DNA of 20,122 nucleotides from the NCBI GenBank assembly GCA_016462055.1, contig JAEMTX010000013.1:1-20122 (forward strand), read 5' to 3'. Position numbers and translations under genes: made by a program. The notes beneath the pieces are model-generated. The model had not been told where the DNA came from and did no database searches. It worked only from the letters and a program-made list of their open reading frames with translations. Shown here piece after piece: positions 6,955-13,872 of this stretch. The DNA comes from Acidimicrobiia bacterium. Its GTDB lineage: Bacteria > Actinomycetota > Acidimicrobiia > Acidimicrobiales > Acidimicrobilacustridaceae. Numbering within the stretch: the stretch's first letter is position 1; every line of letters starts with the position of its first letter.

Positions 6955-8481
6955 TCAGTCGTTGGGTTCGCCACGACGTTGGGCCGTCATCCGGCGAGCG
7001 CCCGGAACCGCGCTCAGAAGCCCACGGGCCTTGTTGCGGCATTCGAGATCTTCGTGCTCGGCCACGCTGTCGGCGACGATGCCTGCGCCCGCCTGTACAT
7101 GGGCGATTCCGTCCGCTCCAACCACGAGAGTGCGAATCGCTAGCGCAGTATCAATCGTTCCCGAAAAATCGATGTAGCCGACGACACCCGCGTAGGGACC
7201 ACGCTTCACCGGTTCGAGTTCGTCGATGATCTCCATCGCACGAATTTTTGGCGCACCAGAAACTGTGCCCGCCGGAAGCGTGGCGCGGAGCACGTCGATT
7301 GGAGTCTTGCCACGAGCGAGTTCACCCGAAACCTGCGAGGTGAGATGCATCACGTGGCTGTAGCGCTCGAGCACCATCATCTCGTCGACCTGCTCGGTGC
7401 CGAACTCGACAACTCGTCCCACGTCGTTTCGCGCAAGATCGATGAGCATCACGTGCTCGGCGATTTCTTTGGGATGCTCGCGAAGTTCGGCGCCAAGTCG
7501 GCGATCTTCTTCTTCGGTCGCCCCTCGACGACGAGTTCCGGCGATCGGACGCGAGATCACACGATTATCAACGAGTTTCACCATTGGTTCTGGAGAGGAA
7601 CCCGCAAGACTCAATTCAGGCATCCGAACGAAATACATATATGGACTGGGATTCACCTGACGAAGTACGCGGTAGAAATCAAACGGGTCAGCACCAAGTT
7701 CAAACGAGAATCGCTGCGAAAGCACAACCTGAAAAATGTCGCCATCGAGAATGCGTTCCTTTGCGACCTCGACCGCACTCTCCCACTGGCTATAGGTCAT
7801 CGAACCGGTGACCTCAGGAAGGTCGGGCGAAGACGAAGGCGGATCGACCATTGGTTCGGCCAGCGGACTGGCTCCATCGGCAGCAAGTTGCTCAAGACGC
7901 AGTGCCGCTTCGTCGTAGAGACGATCGAGATCCGCAGCGGTCGCCCCTTCCGGAACGAGCACATTGTCGATGAGCGTGACGCGCTGGCGGAAATGGTCGA
8001 ATGCGGCCAACTGCCCGATAACAGCCATAACTGCATCGGGGTATCCGGTCGCGTCATGCGGAGTTTCCGCGAGATCTTCAACTTCGCGTACGACGTCGTA
8101 ACCGAGGTACCCAACAACTCCACCGTGAAGCGGCGGGAGTGCATCGAGTGATGGGGAACGGTAAGCAGCCAGCAACCACTCGATGGCGGCGAGGATCCCC
8201 TGATCTCGCGGCATCGCCGCAGGGAGGTCTCCATCGACCGTCACGATTCCGTCTCGCAAGACCAGAGTGGCGATCGGGTTGCGTCCGACGAACGAGAATC
8301 GGCTCCAACGCTCGCCATGTTCCACAGATTCGAACAAGAACCCGGGCCGATCGTCGCCACACAGCCGCGCGAATGCGGCCACTGGCGTAATCAGATCAGC
8401 GAGCAGTTCACGCCACACCGGCACGACGCTGTGGTCGGCAGCGAGGGCATGAAAGTCATCGCGAGAGGGCGAAATGTCCAA
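6955..8481 (-). CDS. trpE: Anthranilate synthase component I
   Basis: 508 residues. It converts chorismate plus ammonia (delivered by TrpG) to anthranilate, the first committed step to tryptophan. Motifs in order: FLFESVE (48-54, the LLES-like Trp feedback region), QVVLSQRF (251-258), SPEP (296-299), PIAGTRRRG (312-320), MLIDLARND (345-353), LPAGTVSGAPK (402-412), QAGAGIVADS (463-472). PIAGT with Ala marks anthranilate synthase and not PabB, which has PIKGT. The start is TTG at 8481, fixed by AAGGTGA (8488-8494) 6 nt upstream and only 2 nt after the hisI stop. No trpG follows, so the glutaminase must be encoded elsewhere. Confidence 0.96.
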   Translation of the reverse strand: MDISPSRDDFHALAADHSVVPVWRELLADLITPVAAFARLCGDDRPGFLFESVEHGERWSRFSFVGRNPIATLVLRDGIVTVDGDLPAAMPRDQGILAAIEWLLAAYRSPSLDALPPLHGGVVGYLGYDVVREVEDLAETPHDATGYPDAVMAVIGQLAAFDHFRQRVTLIDNVLVPEGATAADLDRLYDEAALRLEQLAADGASPLAEPMVDPPSSSPDLPEVTGSMTYSQWESAVEVAKERILDGDIFQVVLSQRFSFELGADPFDFYRVLRQVNPSPYMYFVRMPELSLAGSSPEPMVKLVDNRVISRPIAGTRRRGATEEEDRRLGAELREHPKEIAEHVMLIDLARNDVGRVVEFGTEQVDEMMVLERYSHVMHLTSQVSGELARGKTPIDVLRATLPAGTVSGAPKIRAMEIIDELEPVKRGPYAGVVGYIDFSGTIDTALAIRTLVVGADGIAHVQAGAGIVADSVAEHEDLECRNKARGLLSAVPGARRMTAQRRGEPND

Positions 8482-8483
8482 GA

Positions 8484-8846
8484 TCAGTCACCTTCGCCGA
8501 ACGCGGTAAAGAAGCATGAAAAGTTGCCTGTATGGCACGCGCCTTTACCTTCTTGCTCAACAACGAACAGCAACGTATCTCCGTCGCAGTCGTAATAGGC
8601 CTCGCGAACGTACTGACGATCGCCCGAGGTTTCGCCTTTGCACCAGTACTCCTGGCGCGACCGACTCCAGAACCACGTGCGCCCAGTTTCAAATGTTTGA
8701 CGCAACGAATCGGCGTTCATCCACGCCATCATCAACACTTTGCCGGTGCCTTCTTCTTGCACGATGGCGGGCACGAGGCCGTCGGCGTTGTAGACCACCG
8801 CAGCAAGTTGTTCCGCAGTGACGGCGATCGGAATGCTTTCAGGCAT
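8484..8846 (-). CDS. hisI: Phosphoribosyl-AMP cyclohydrolase
   Basis: 120 residues. It hydrolyses the adenine ring of PR-AMP to ProFAR precursor in histidine synthesis, as a cytosolic zinc-dependent dimer. Motifs: [18 protein letters not shown] (58-75), then DCDGD (86-90, metal-binding Asp residues), and zinc cysteines C87, C104 and C111 in the [13 protein letters not shown] arrangement. There is no HisE domain fused at the C-terminus. The ATG at 8846 lacks a Shine-Dalgarno but has TAGCGT 6 nt upstream, so it may start a leaderless transcript. It is separated from the other his genes by a hydrolase gene and a GroES-like gene, and lies 2 nt before trpE. Confidence 0.96.
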   Translation of the reverse strand: MPESIPIAVTAEQLAAVVYNADGLVPAIVQEEGTGKVLMMAWMNADSLRQTFETGRTWFWSRSRQEYWCKGETSGDRQYVREAYYDCDGDTLLFVVEQEGKGACHTGNFSCFFTAFGEGD

Positions 8847-8852
8847 TCCGCC

Positions 8853-8858
8853 ACGCTA
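8853..8858 (-). promoter_or_regulatory. Candidate leaderless promoter of hisI-trpE
   Basis: Minus-strand TAGCGT within CCGCTAGCGT, 6 nt before the hisI ATG, in the 59-nt gap after the GroES-like gene. The identical 10-mer precedes trpF and hisD. If active, it would drive hisI, trpE and the downstream genes. Confidence 0.55.
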
Positions 8859-8905
8859 GCGGTGGGTCTCACCGTTCACGAACGGAGTTTCTCGACCTCA
8901 CGGGG

Positions 8906-9274
8906 CTAGAGGTAGAGGCCGGTGCTGCCCTCAGACAACCGTTCAGAGGCAACAGCGTGGACATCTCGTTCACGCAGGATGATGTAGTCGTCGCCCCGAA
9001 CTTCAACCTCGTAGCGATCCTCCGGACTAAAGAGCACCTGATCGCCTGGTTCCATTGACCGGACATTGGGACCAACGGCCATGACTTCGGCCCACACCAG
9101 GCGCTTGCCGATTTGAGCTGTTGCCGGGATGAGAATGCCGCCGGTGGAGCGTCGCTCGCCTTCAGGCCCACCGAGATGCACGAGAACGCGATCATTCAGC
9201 ATCTGAATGGGAAGTTTCTCTCCATCGACACCGACGCCGTCGGTGAGTCGATCAGTGGTCTGCGATCGGGTCAC
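8906..9274 (-). CDS. GroES-like (Cpn10-fold) protein
   Basis: 122 residues with a clear Cpn10 pattern: LPIQMLNDRVLVHLGGPEGERRSTGGILIPATAQIGKRLVWAEVMAVGPN, then GDQVLFSPEDRYEVEVRGDDYIILRERDVHAV and a C-terminal STGLYL. The mobile-loop region (GERRSTGGILIP) resembles GroES. It is longer than canonical GroES (about 97) through an N-terminal tail and a C-terminal extension after the last strand; I recall actinobacterial Cpn10-like proteins of this type, distinct from the groESL copy. No groEL is adjacent. The GTG at 9274 is chosen because TACCGT lies 6 nt upstream and residues before MLNDRVLV (EKLPIQ) look conserved. The internal ATG at 9202 is an alternative. Confidence 0.8.
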   Translation of the reverse strand: MTRSQTTDRLTDGVGVDGEKLPIQMLNDRVLVHLGGPEGERRSTGGILIPATAQIGKRLVWAEVMAVGPNVRSMEPGDQVLFSPEDRYEVEVRGDDYIILRERDVHAVASERLSEGSTGLYL

Positions 9275-9280
9275 GACACG

Positions 9281-9290
9281 ACGGTACCGT
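9281..9290. promoter_or_regulatory. Palindrome supplying -10 boxes to two divergent genes
   Basis: A perfect 10-bp palindrome ACGGTACCGT in the 24-bp gap between the divergent GTG starts at 9274 (minus) and 9299 (plus). It contains TACCGT on both strands, 6 nt before the minus start and 8 nt before the plus start. It may be a shared, bidirectional leaderless promoter core, an operator, or both. Confidence 0.45.
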
Positions 9291-9298
9291 CTCCAGTC

Positions 9299-9946
9299 GT
9301 GACCGACGACTTCGCCCCCCATCCCCTCGCACTCACGACTGCCGATGGGCTTTCGCTCGAGGCCGAGCTCACCGTTCCTGCGCAGGCCGATGCCGCCGTC
9401 GTGCTTTGCCACCCCCACCCTCAGCAGGGCGGCACCATGACCTCACTCGTGACCAGCGAACTCTTTCGCTTGTTGCCCGAGTCGGGACTCGCTGTTCTCC
9501 GCTTCAACTTTCGCGGCGTCGGTAAATCGGAAGGCAGCCATGAGTTCGGCGTCGGTGAAGCAATCGACATCGTCGCAGCAATTGATGCGATCACCACAGA
9601 GTGTCCGCTGCTTCCCATTTTCGTTTCCGGATGGTCGTTTGGTGCAGATACCTCGATGAGCCTTGTCGATCCCCGAATCGCAGCGTGGATCGCGTGCGCT
9701 CCGCCATTGCGGATCCTTCCGCTCGAAGAACTCACCGCTGCAGCCGGAAATGACCCGAGGCCGAAGCTGCTCATCATTCCCGAACACGATCAATTCCGAG
9801 ATCCATCTTCGGCCATCGAAGCAACGACGTCCTGGAACAACACGTCTATCGTCTCGATCGCCGGCGCCGATCATTTCTTTGTCGGCCGTACAGACAAGGT
9901 TGCGAAACTCGTTGTCGATTTCATCGCGGCCCAGATAACTGCCTAA
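9299..9946 (+). CDS. Alpha/beta hydrolase
   Basis: 215 residues, a small serine hydrolase of the alpha/beta fold. It has the HPHPQQGGTM loop (38-47) after the first core strand, FNFRGVGKSEG (69-79), nucleophile elbow GWSFG with Ser113, predicted acid Asp164 in PEHDQF, and His192 in GADHFF, so the catalytic triad is complete. HPHP-type proteins of this family are poorly characterised; the substrate is unknown. There is no signal peptide or membrane segment. The frame is open upstream across the antisense of the GroES-like gene, so the GTG at 9299 is chosen by position, a TACCGT box 8 nt upstream and homology starting soon after. It ends 14 nt from the convergent hisF. Confidence 0.87.
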   Translation: MTDDFAPHPLALTTADGLSLEAELTVPAQADAAVVLCHPHPQQGGTMTSLVTSELFRLLPESGLAVLRFNFRGVGKSEGSHEFGVGEAIDIVAAIDAITTECPLLPIFVSGWSFGADTSMSLVDPRIAAWIACAPPLRILPLEELTAAAGNDPRPKLLIIPEHDQFRDPSSAIEATTSWNNTSIVSIAGADHFFVGRTDKVAKLVVDFIAAQITA

Positions 9947-9960
9947 GCAATTTCTGCGAC

Positions 9961-10734
9961 CTACGGACGAACATTGACTCCGGCAGCAATCATGTGCGCT
10001 TTTGCATCACCGATTGCATGGTCGTCGAAGTGAAAGATCGACGCAGCTAACACAGCGTCGGCCCCGCCAATAACAACGCCATCGACAAGATGATCGAGGG
10101 TCCCGACTCCACCTGAAGCGATAACAGGAACGCCAACCGCGTTGGATACTGCCGATGTGAGTTCGAGATCGAAACCATCACGAGTTCCGTCACGATCCAT
10201 CGACGTCAAAAGAATTTCACCTGCACCAAGTGACGCTGCCCGTTGCGCCCACTCGATGACATCGATGCCGGTGGGCGTGCGGCCGCCGGCGACATAGACC
10301 TCCCAGCCTTCATCGGCCGAGCCATCGCTTGCCCGACGACGCGCGTCGATTGCACAGACCACACACTGATTGCCAAATACTTCAGCAATCTCGCTGATGA
10401 GTTCAGGGCGAGCAACGGCGGCGCTATTCACCGACACTTTGTCGGCACCCGCCCGCAACATGGTTCGAGCATCATCCACAGTTCTGATGCCACCACCGAT
10501 CGTGAACGGAATAAACACCTGTTCTGCAGTGCGGCGAACAACATCGACCATCGTCTCTCGACCATCGGAAGTCGCGGTGATATCGAGGAACACCAGTTCA
10601 TCAGCGCCATCAGCGTCGTAGCGGGCGGCGAGTTCGACGGGGTCTCCGGCGTCGCGCAGACCCACAAAATTCACGCCCTTCACTACACGACCGTCGGTGA
10701 CATCAAGGCAAGGAATAATTCGAGCGTTCTTCAT
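9961..10734 (-). CDS. hisF: Imidazole glycerol phosphate synthase, cyclase subunit
   Basis: 257 residues, a TIM barrel that uses ammonia from HisH to turn PRFAR into IGP and AICAR. The two catalytic aspartates are exactly placed: D11 in RIIPCLDV and D130 in CAIDARR. Phosphate motifs TIGGGIRT and IASGGVG are present. Compared with T. maritima HisF there is a modest insertion after D130 ([12 protein letters not shown]), common in many bacteria. The start has a good Shine-Dalgarno, GGAAAGG (10741-10747), 6 nt upstream, so it does not depend on overlap. It is the last his cistron, 96 nt after hisA. There is no obvious terminator before the convergent hydrolase gene. Confidence 0.97.
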   Translation of the reverse strand: MKNARIIPCLDVTDGRVVKGVNFVGLRDAGDPVELAARYDADGADELVFLDITATSDGRETMVDVVRRTAEQVFIPFTIGGGIRTVDDARTMLRAGADKVSVNSAAVARPELISEIAEVFGNQCVVCAIDARRRASDGSADEGWEVYVAGGRTPTGIDVIEWAQRAASLGAGEILLTSMDRDGTRDGFDLELTSAVSNAVGVPVIASGGVGTLDHLVDGVVIGGADAVLAASIFHFDDHAIGDAKAHMIAAGVNVRP

Positions 10735-10796
10735 AGATCGCCTTTCCAGATCAACTCAGCCGTGTCGCAGCGCGAGTTCCAATCGGAAGCATCCAT
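10731..10796 (-). CDS. Possible 21-codon upstream ORF coupled to hisF
   Basis: In the 96-nt hisA-hisF gap an ATG at 10796 opens a 21-residue frame, [20 protein letters not shown] plus L. Its TGA overlaps the hisF ATG as ATGA. It has no clear Shine-Dalgarno and no run of His codons, so a classical attenuator peptide is unlikely. The overlap is the only evidence; it may be chance. Confidence 0.2.
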   Translation of the reverse strand: MDASDWNSRCDTAELIWKGDL

Positions 10797-10830
10797 TTTC
10801 GAAGTGTAGGACCGCGCTGGAGGACGAGAG

Positions 10831-11562
10831 TCAGGGTTTTGCAGAAACTGATGCGAGCGCGTCGCTCAATGTGAATGCACCCTCGTACAGCGCACGCCCC
10901 ACAATCGCACCCGAAAGCCGTCGACCGGCCGATCGGAGTGCATCAAGCGCGATGACGTCCGCCAACGTACCGACACCGCCTGACGCAATCACCGGAAGCT
11001 CGGTGGCCTCGAGAACTTCGCCGAGTCCGTCGAGGTCGGGGCCCTCTAGCGTGCCGTCACGACCGATTTCGGTGACGATGAGCGCCTCGACTCCGGCGTC
11101 GGCGAATCCGCGAGCAACATCGAGAAGGTCTTGACCCGAGCCTTCTTCCCAACCACGCACAGCAACCTCGCGACCGCGTGCATCGAGACCAACCGCTACA
11201 GGATGACGAGAAGCCAGCAGTCGGACGAGTGCTGGATCCTCGAGAGCCGCCGTGCCGAGAACAACCCGAGTTACACCGAGTTCAAAAAGCGCATCTGCCG
11301 CAGCCTCGCTGCGAACACCGCCACCAGTCTGAATTGGCACATCGACCGCGTCGCAGATCGCGGCGATGACGTCAAGATTGCGTGGGGCTCCTGTGCGGGC
11401 AGCATCAAGGTCGACGACATGAATCCATCGAGCACCCGCTGCGGCGAATGCCTTTGCCTGCGCAACCGGGTCCTCGTTGTAAACGGTCTCGCGCGCGTAA
11501 TCCCCCTGGTAGAGACGAACGGCACGACCATCGAGAAGATCGATTGCGGGATAGAGATCCAT
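10831..11562 (-). CDS. hisA: ProFAR isomerase (HisA)
   Basis: 243 residues, a TIM-barrel Amadori isomerase converting ProFAR to PRFAR. The start MDLYPAIDLLDGRAVRL carries the catalytic acid/base D8. IQTGGGVRS, the second Asp in VTEIGRDGTLEGPDL and IASGGVGTL follow. The YQGDYARETVYNEDPVAQAKAF loop looks like ordinary HisA, not actinobacterial PriA (VQGEAGSET type). Together with the separate trpF this implies a monofunctional enzyme, although specificity cannot be proven from sequence. ATG 11562 shares one base with the hisH stop (TGATG). The frame extends 32 codons upstream but that stretch is hisH in another frame. Confidence 0.95.
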   Translation of the reverse strand: MDLYPAIDLLDGRAVRLYQGDYARETVYNEDPVAQAKAFAAAGARWIHVVDLDAARTGAPRNLDVIAAICDAVDVPIQTGGGVRSEAAADALFELGVTRVVLGTAALEDPALVRLLASRHPVAVGLDARGREVAVRGWEEGSGQDLLDVARGFADAGVEALIVTEIGRDGTLEGPDLDGLGEVLEATELPVIASGGVGTLADVIALDALRSAGRRLSGAIVGRALYEGAFTLSDALASVSAKP

Positions 11563-12200
11563 CAGGCTCCAACTCTTGTGCGAGCAGCGTCGACAAAGCC
11601 GCGTAAAAGCTCGAGGCCAACGAACCCCGACTTCTCCGGATGAAACTGCGTGGCCCATAGCGATCCACGCTCAACTGCTGCAGCCACCGGACCGCCGTAG
11701 TCACACGTGGCGATGACAGAAGGGTGATCGCTATCGACGGCGTAAGAATGCACGAAATACATCCAAACCGGGTCTTCGATCGCAGCGAAGAGTTGACTCG
11801 GACGGCGGACATCCACGAGGTTCCACTGCATCTGCGGCCGCTTGACGGTATCGGGGAGCAGGCGCAGCCGCCCGGGCAGTACCCCAAGCCCAGTTGCGCC
11901 GGGAGATTCATCAGATCCTTCAAACAACATCTGCATCCCGACACAGACTCCGAGGAACGGGCGACCATCGGAAGTCGCGGCCACTGCTACCTCGTCGAGA
12001 CCTTGGTCGCGAAGCGCGGCCATGCACGCGCCGAATGCTCCCACCCCAGGGAGAACAACCGCGTCGGAGTCAGCGATCAAACCATGATCGGAGGTGAGTT
12101 GGGCATTGGCGCCAACCCGTTCCAATGCTTTTTGCGCCGAACGCAGATTTCCGATGCCGTAATCAAGAACCGCAACAAGCGGTCGATCATCGTGTGTCAC
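11562..12200 (-). CDS. hisH: Imidazole glycerol phosphate synthase, glutaminase subunit
   Basis: 212 residues, a class I glutamine amidotransferase domain that feeds ammonia to HisF. The triad is C86 in FLGVCVGMQ, H187 and E189 in ATQFHPEKS. The opening VLDYGIGNLRS and the VLPGVGAFG loop are typical. One motif is unusual against the common PHxGWN: here PQMQWN (122-127), in the region facing the HisF interface. I may have seen this variant in related lineages, so it is a note, not a defect. The start is GTG, overlapping the hisB stop as GTGA. The stop shares a base with the hisA ATG. Confidence 0.95.
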   Translation of the reverse strand: MTHDDRPLVAVLDYGIGNLRSAQKALERVGANAQLTSDHGLIADSDAVVLPGVGAFGACMAALRDQGLDEVAVAATSDGRPFLGVCVGMQMLFEGSDESPGATGLGVLPGRLRLLPDTVKRPQMQWNLVDVRRPSQLFAAIEDPVWMYFVHSYAVDSDHPSVIATCDYGGPVAAAVERGSLWATQFHPEKSGFVGLELLRGFVDAARTRVGA

Positions 12201-12811
12201 AACACGCCCTTGGTGGAGGGAACTCCCCCACCTTCGATACGCACTGCGTCACGAAGTGAGCGAGCAACGCTCTTGAACGTTGCTTCGATGATGTGGTGAG
12301 TGTTGACTCCACGCACCAATGAAATGTGCAGTGTGAGCGCTGCCGAAGTGGCAAAGGCCCGCCAAAACTCTTCGATCAACTGAGGATCGAATGGCGGATC
12401 ACTCAGAATCTTTTCGCCGGGGAACGCAACCTCGTACACAAGAAACGGCCGACCGGAAAGATCGAGCGCAACGTCGACGAGCGCTTCGTCTAACGGAACT
12501 CGATTCGAGGCAAACCTACGAACACCGGCTTTGTTTCCGAGCGCGACAGCAAACGCCTCGCCAACAGCGATGCCGACATCTTCGACGGTGTGGTGCGCGT
12601 CGATCTGAAGATCGCCTTCAGCGCGCACGATGAGATCGAACCCGCTGTGGCGACCGAGTTGCGCAAGCATGTGATCAAAGAACGGCAAACCAGTTGAGGT
12701 CTCGTGGCGACCCTGCCCATCGAGATCGATCTCGATGGCAATTGAAGTTTCCGAGGTTGCTCGGGCAACTGTTGCTGCTCGGCGACCATCGTCGGTTCGT
12801 GTTGCACTCAC
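12197..12811 (-). CDS. hisB: Imidazoleglycerol-phosphate dehydratase
   Basis: 204 residues, a manganese-dependent dehydratase (24-mer in known examples) converting IGP to imidazole-acetol phosphate. Metal and active-site motifs: FFDHML (44-49), DAHHTVED (71-78), THHIIEA (171-177), FKSVARSLRDAV (179-190) and the family-typical C-terminal STKGVL. It is monofunctional; no histidinol-phosphatase domain is fused as in E. coli HisB. The start is GTG, overlapping the hisC stop as GTGA. The stop overlaps the hisH GTG. These overlaps suggest equimolar, coupled translation through hisD-C-B-H-A. Confidence 0.97.
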   Translation of the reverse strand: MSATRTDDGRRAATVARATSETSIAIEIDLDGQGRHETSTGLPFFDHMLAQLGRHSGFDLIVRAEGDLQIDAHHTVEDVGIAVGEAFAVALGNKAGVRRFASNRVPLDEALVDVALDLSGRPFLVYEVAFPGEKILSDPPFDPQLIEEFWRAFATSAALTLHISLVRGVNTHHIIEATFKSVARSLRDAVRIEGGGVPSTKGVL

Positions 12812-13872
12812 TGGAGGGCCTCCTCAAGAGCGGAAAGGAACAGATCGTCCTCGCCGGGTGTACCGATCGTGACACGCAAACAACCTTCAAGGCGGAGCCA
12901 CGAGGAACAATTACGGACAAGCACAGAACGATCCACTAAGCGCTGCCAAACTTCGCCACCATCGACCGAACGTGGTCGGAACAGTACGAAGTTGGCGCCA
13001 GAGGGCCAAACGTCGACATCGAGTTCGCTCAGGCGCGAGACCAACCGGCCTCGCTCCCCGATGAGGCGGCTCACGCGCTCGTTCATTTCATCGACATGAG
13101 CCAGCGCCAACGCGCCGGCAACTTGCTTGAACGCATCGAGGTGATACGGCAACACCACTTTTTCGAGTTCCGCAACGATCCACTCGGGACCGACCAGATA
13201 ACCAAGGCGTGATGCTGCCATCGACCATGTTTTCGAAAATGTTCGAGTGACAACAAGAGGCACATCGTCGCCGATAAGAACATCGGCGGACCACGGAGCG
13301 AACTGCCCGTAGGCCTCGTCGACGACGAGTAGGCCGTCGACGGCGGTCACCATTTCAAGAACAGAGCGCACGGTCGATTCATCGTCGACAACGCCAGTTG
13401 GGTTGTTGGGTGAACACAAAAAACTGACTTCCGGTTTCGCTACATCGATAACTCGCCGAACCTCTGCAAGATCGGTGGAAAAATCTTCTGCTCGCTCTCC
13501 CTCAACAACCGCTGTGCCAGTGATCCGAGAGATGTGACTGTGTAGCGCGTAGGTGGGCTCCCACACAGCCGCAGTGCGACCAGACCCACCAAAGGTGAGC
13601 ATGACTGTTTGCAGAACTTCGTTCGACCCGTTGGCAACAAAAATCTGTTCCGGACCGACGCCATGGAGCCCGCCGATCGCAGTACGCAGTTCTGTCGCAG
13701 CGCGATCGGGATAGCGATTCCAGTCGATGCTCTGGAGAGCGCTTGAGAGCGCGTTAGTCCAGGCCTCGGGCGGAGCATCCGGGGCTTCATTGGTGTTGAG
13801 ACGAACAGCAACATCGACCTGAGGCGAGTGGTAACCCTGCATCAGCGCAACATCATCACGAGGAGTGATCAT
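12808..13872 (-). CDS. hisC: Histidinol-phosphate aminotransferase
   Basis: 354 residues, a fold-type I PLP transaminase acting on imidazole-acetol phosphate with glutamate. Motifs: LNTNEAP (25-31), FVANGSNEVLQ (78-88), WEPTYA, the SPNNPTG loop (154-160), LLVVDEAYGQF (181-191, Asp185), and the PLP lysine K214 in TRTFSKTWSMAASRLGY. The ATG overlaps the hisD stop as ATGA. Length and motif order match HisC. Related transaminases for aromatic amino acids exist, but the his context settles the assignment. Confidence 0.96.
   Translation of the reverse strand: MITPRDDVALMQGYHSPQVDVAVRLNTNEAPDAPPEAWTNALSSALQSIDWNRYPDRAATELRTAIGGLHGVGPEQIFVANGSNEVLQTVMLTFGGSGRTAAVWEPTYALHSHISRITGTAVVEGERAEDFSTDLAEVRRVIDVAKPEVSFLCSPNNPTGVVDDESTVRSVLEMVTAVDGLLVVDEAYGQFAPWSADVLIGDDVPLVVTRTFSKTWSMAASRLGYLVGPEWIVAELEKVVLPYHLDAFKQVAGALALAHVDEMNERVSRLIGERGRLVSRLSELDVDVWPSGANFVLFRPRSVDGGEVWQRLVDRSVLVRNCSSWLRLEGCLRVTIGTPGEDDLFLSALEEALQ

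Noticed and set aside
7139..7149. Another CGCTAGCG palindrome inside trpE
   Set aside because: It is far from any start codon and inside conserved coding sequence, so it is not counted with the promoter boxes.
7345..8151. Long plus-strand reading frame (268 codons) inside trpE
   Set aside because: Entirely antisense to the conserved trpE, with His/Arg-rich sequence without domains; no start signal.
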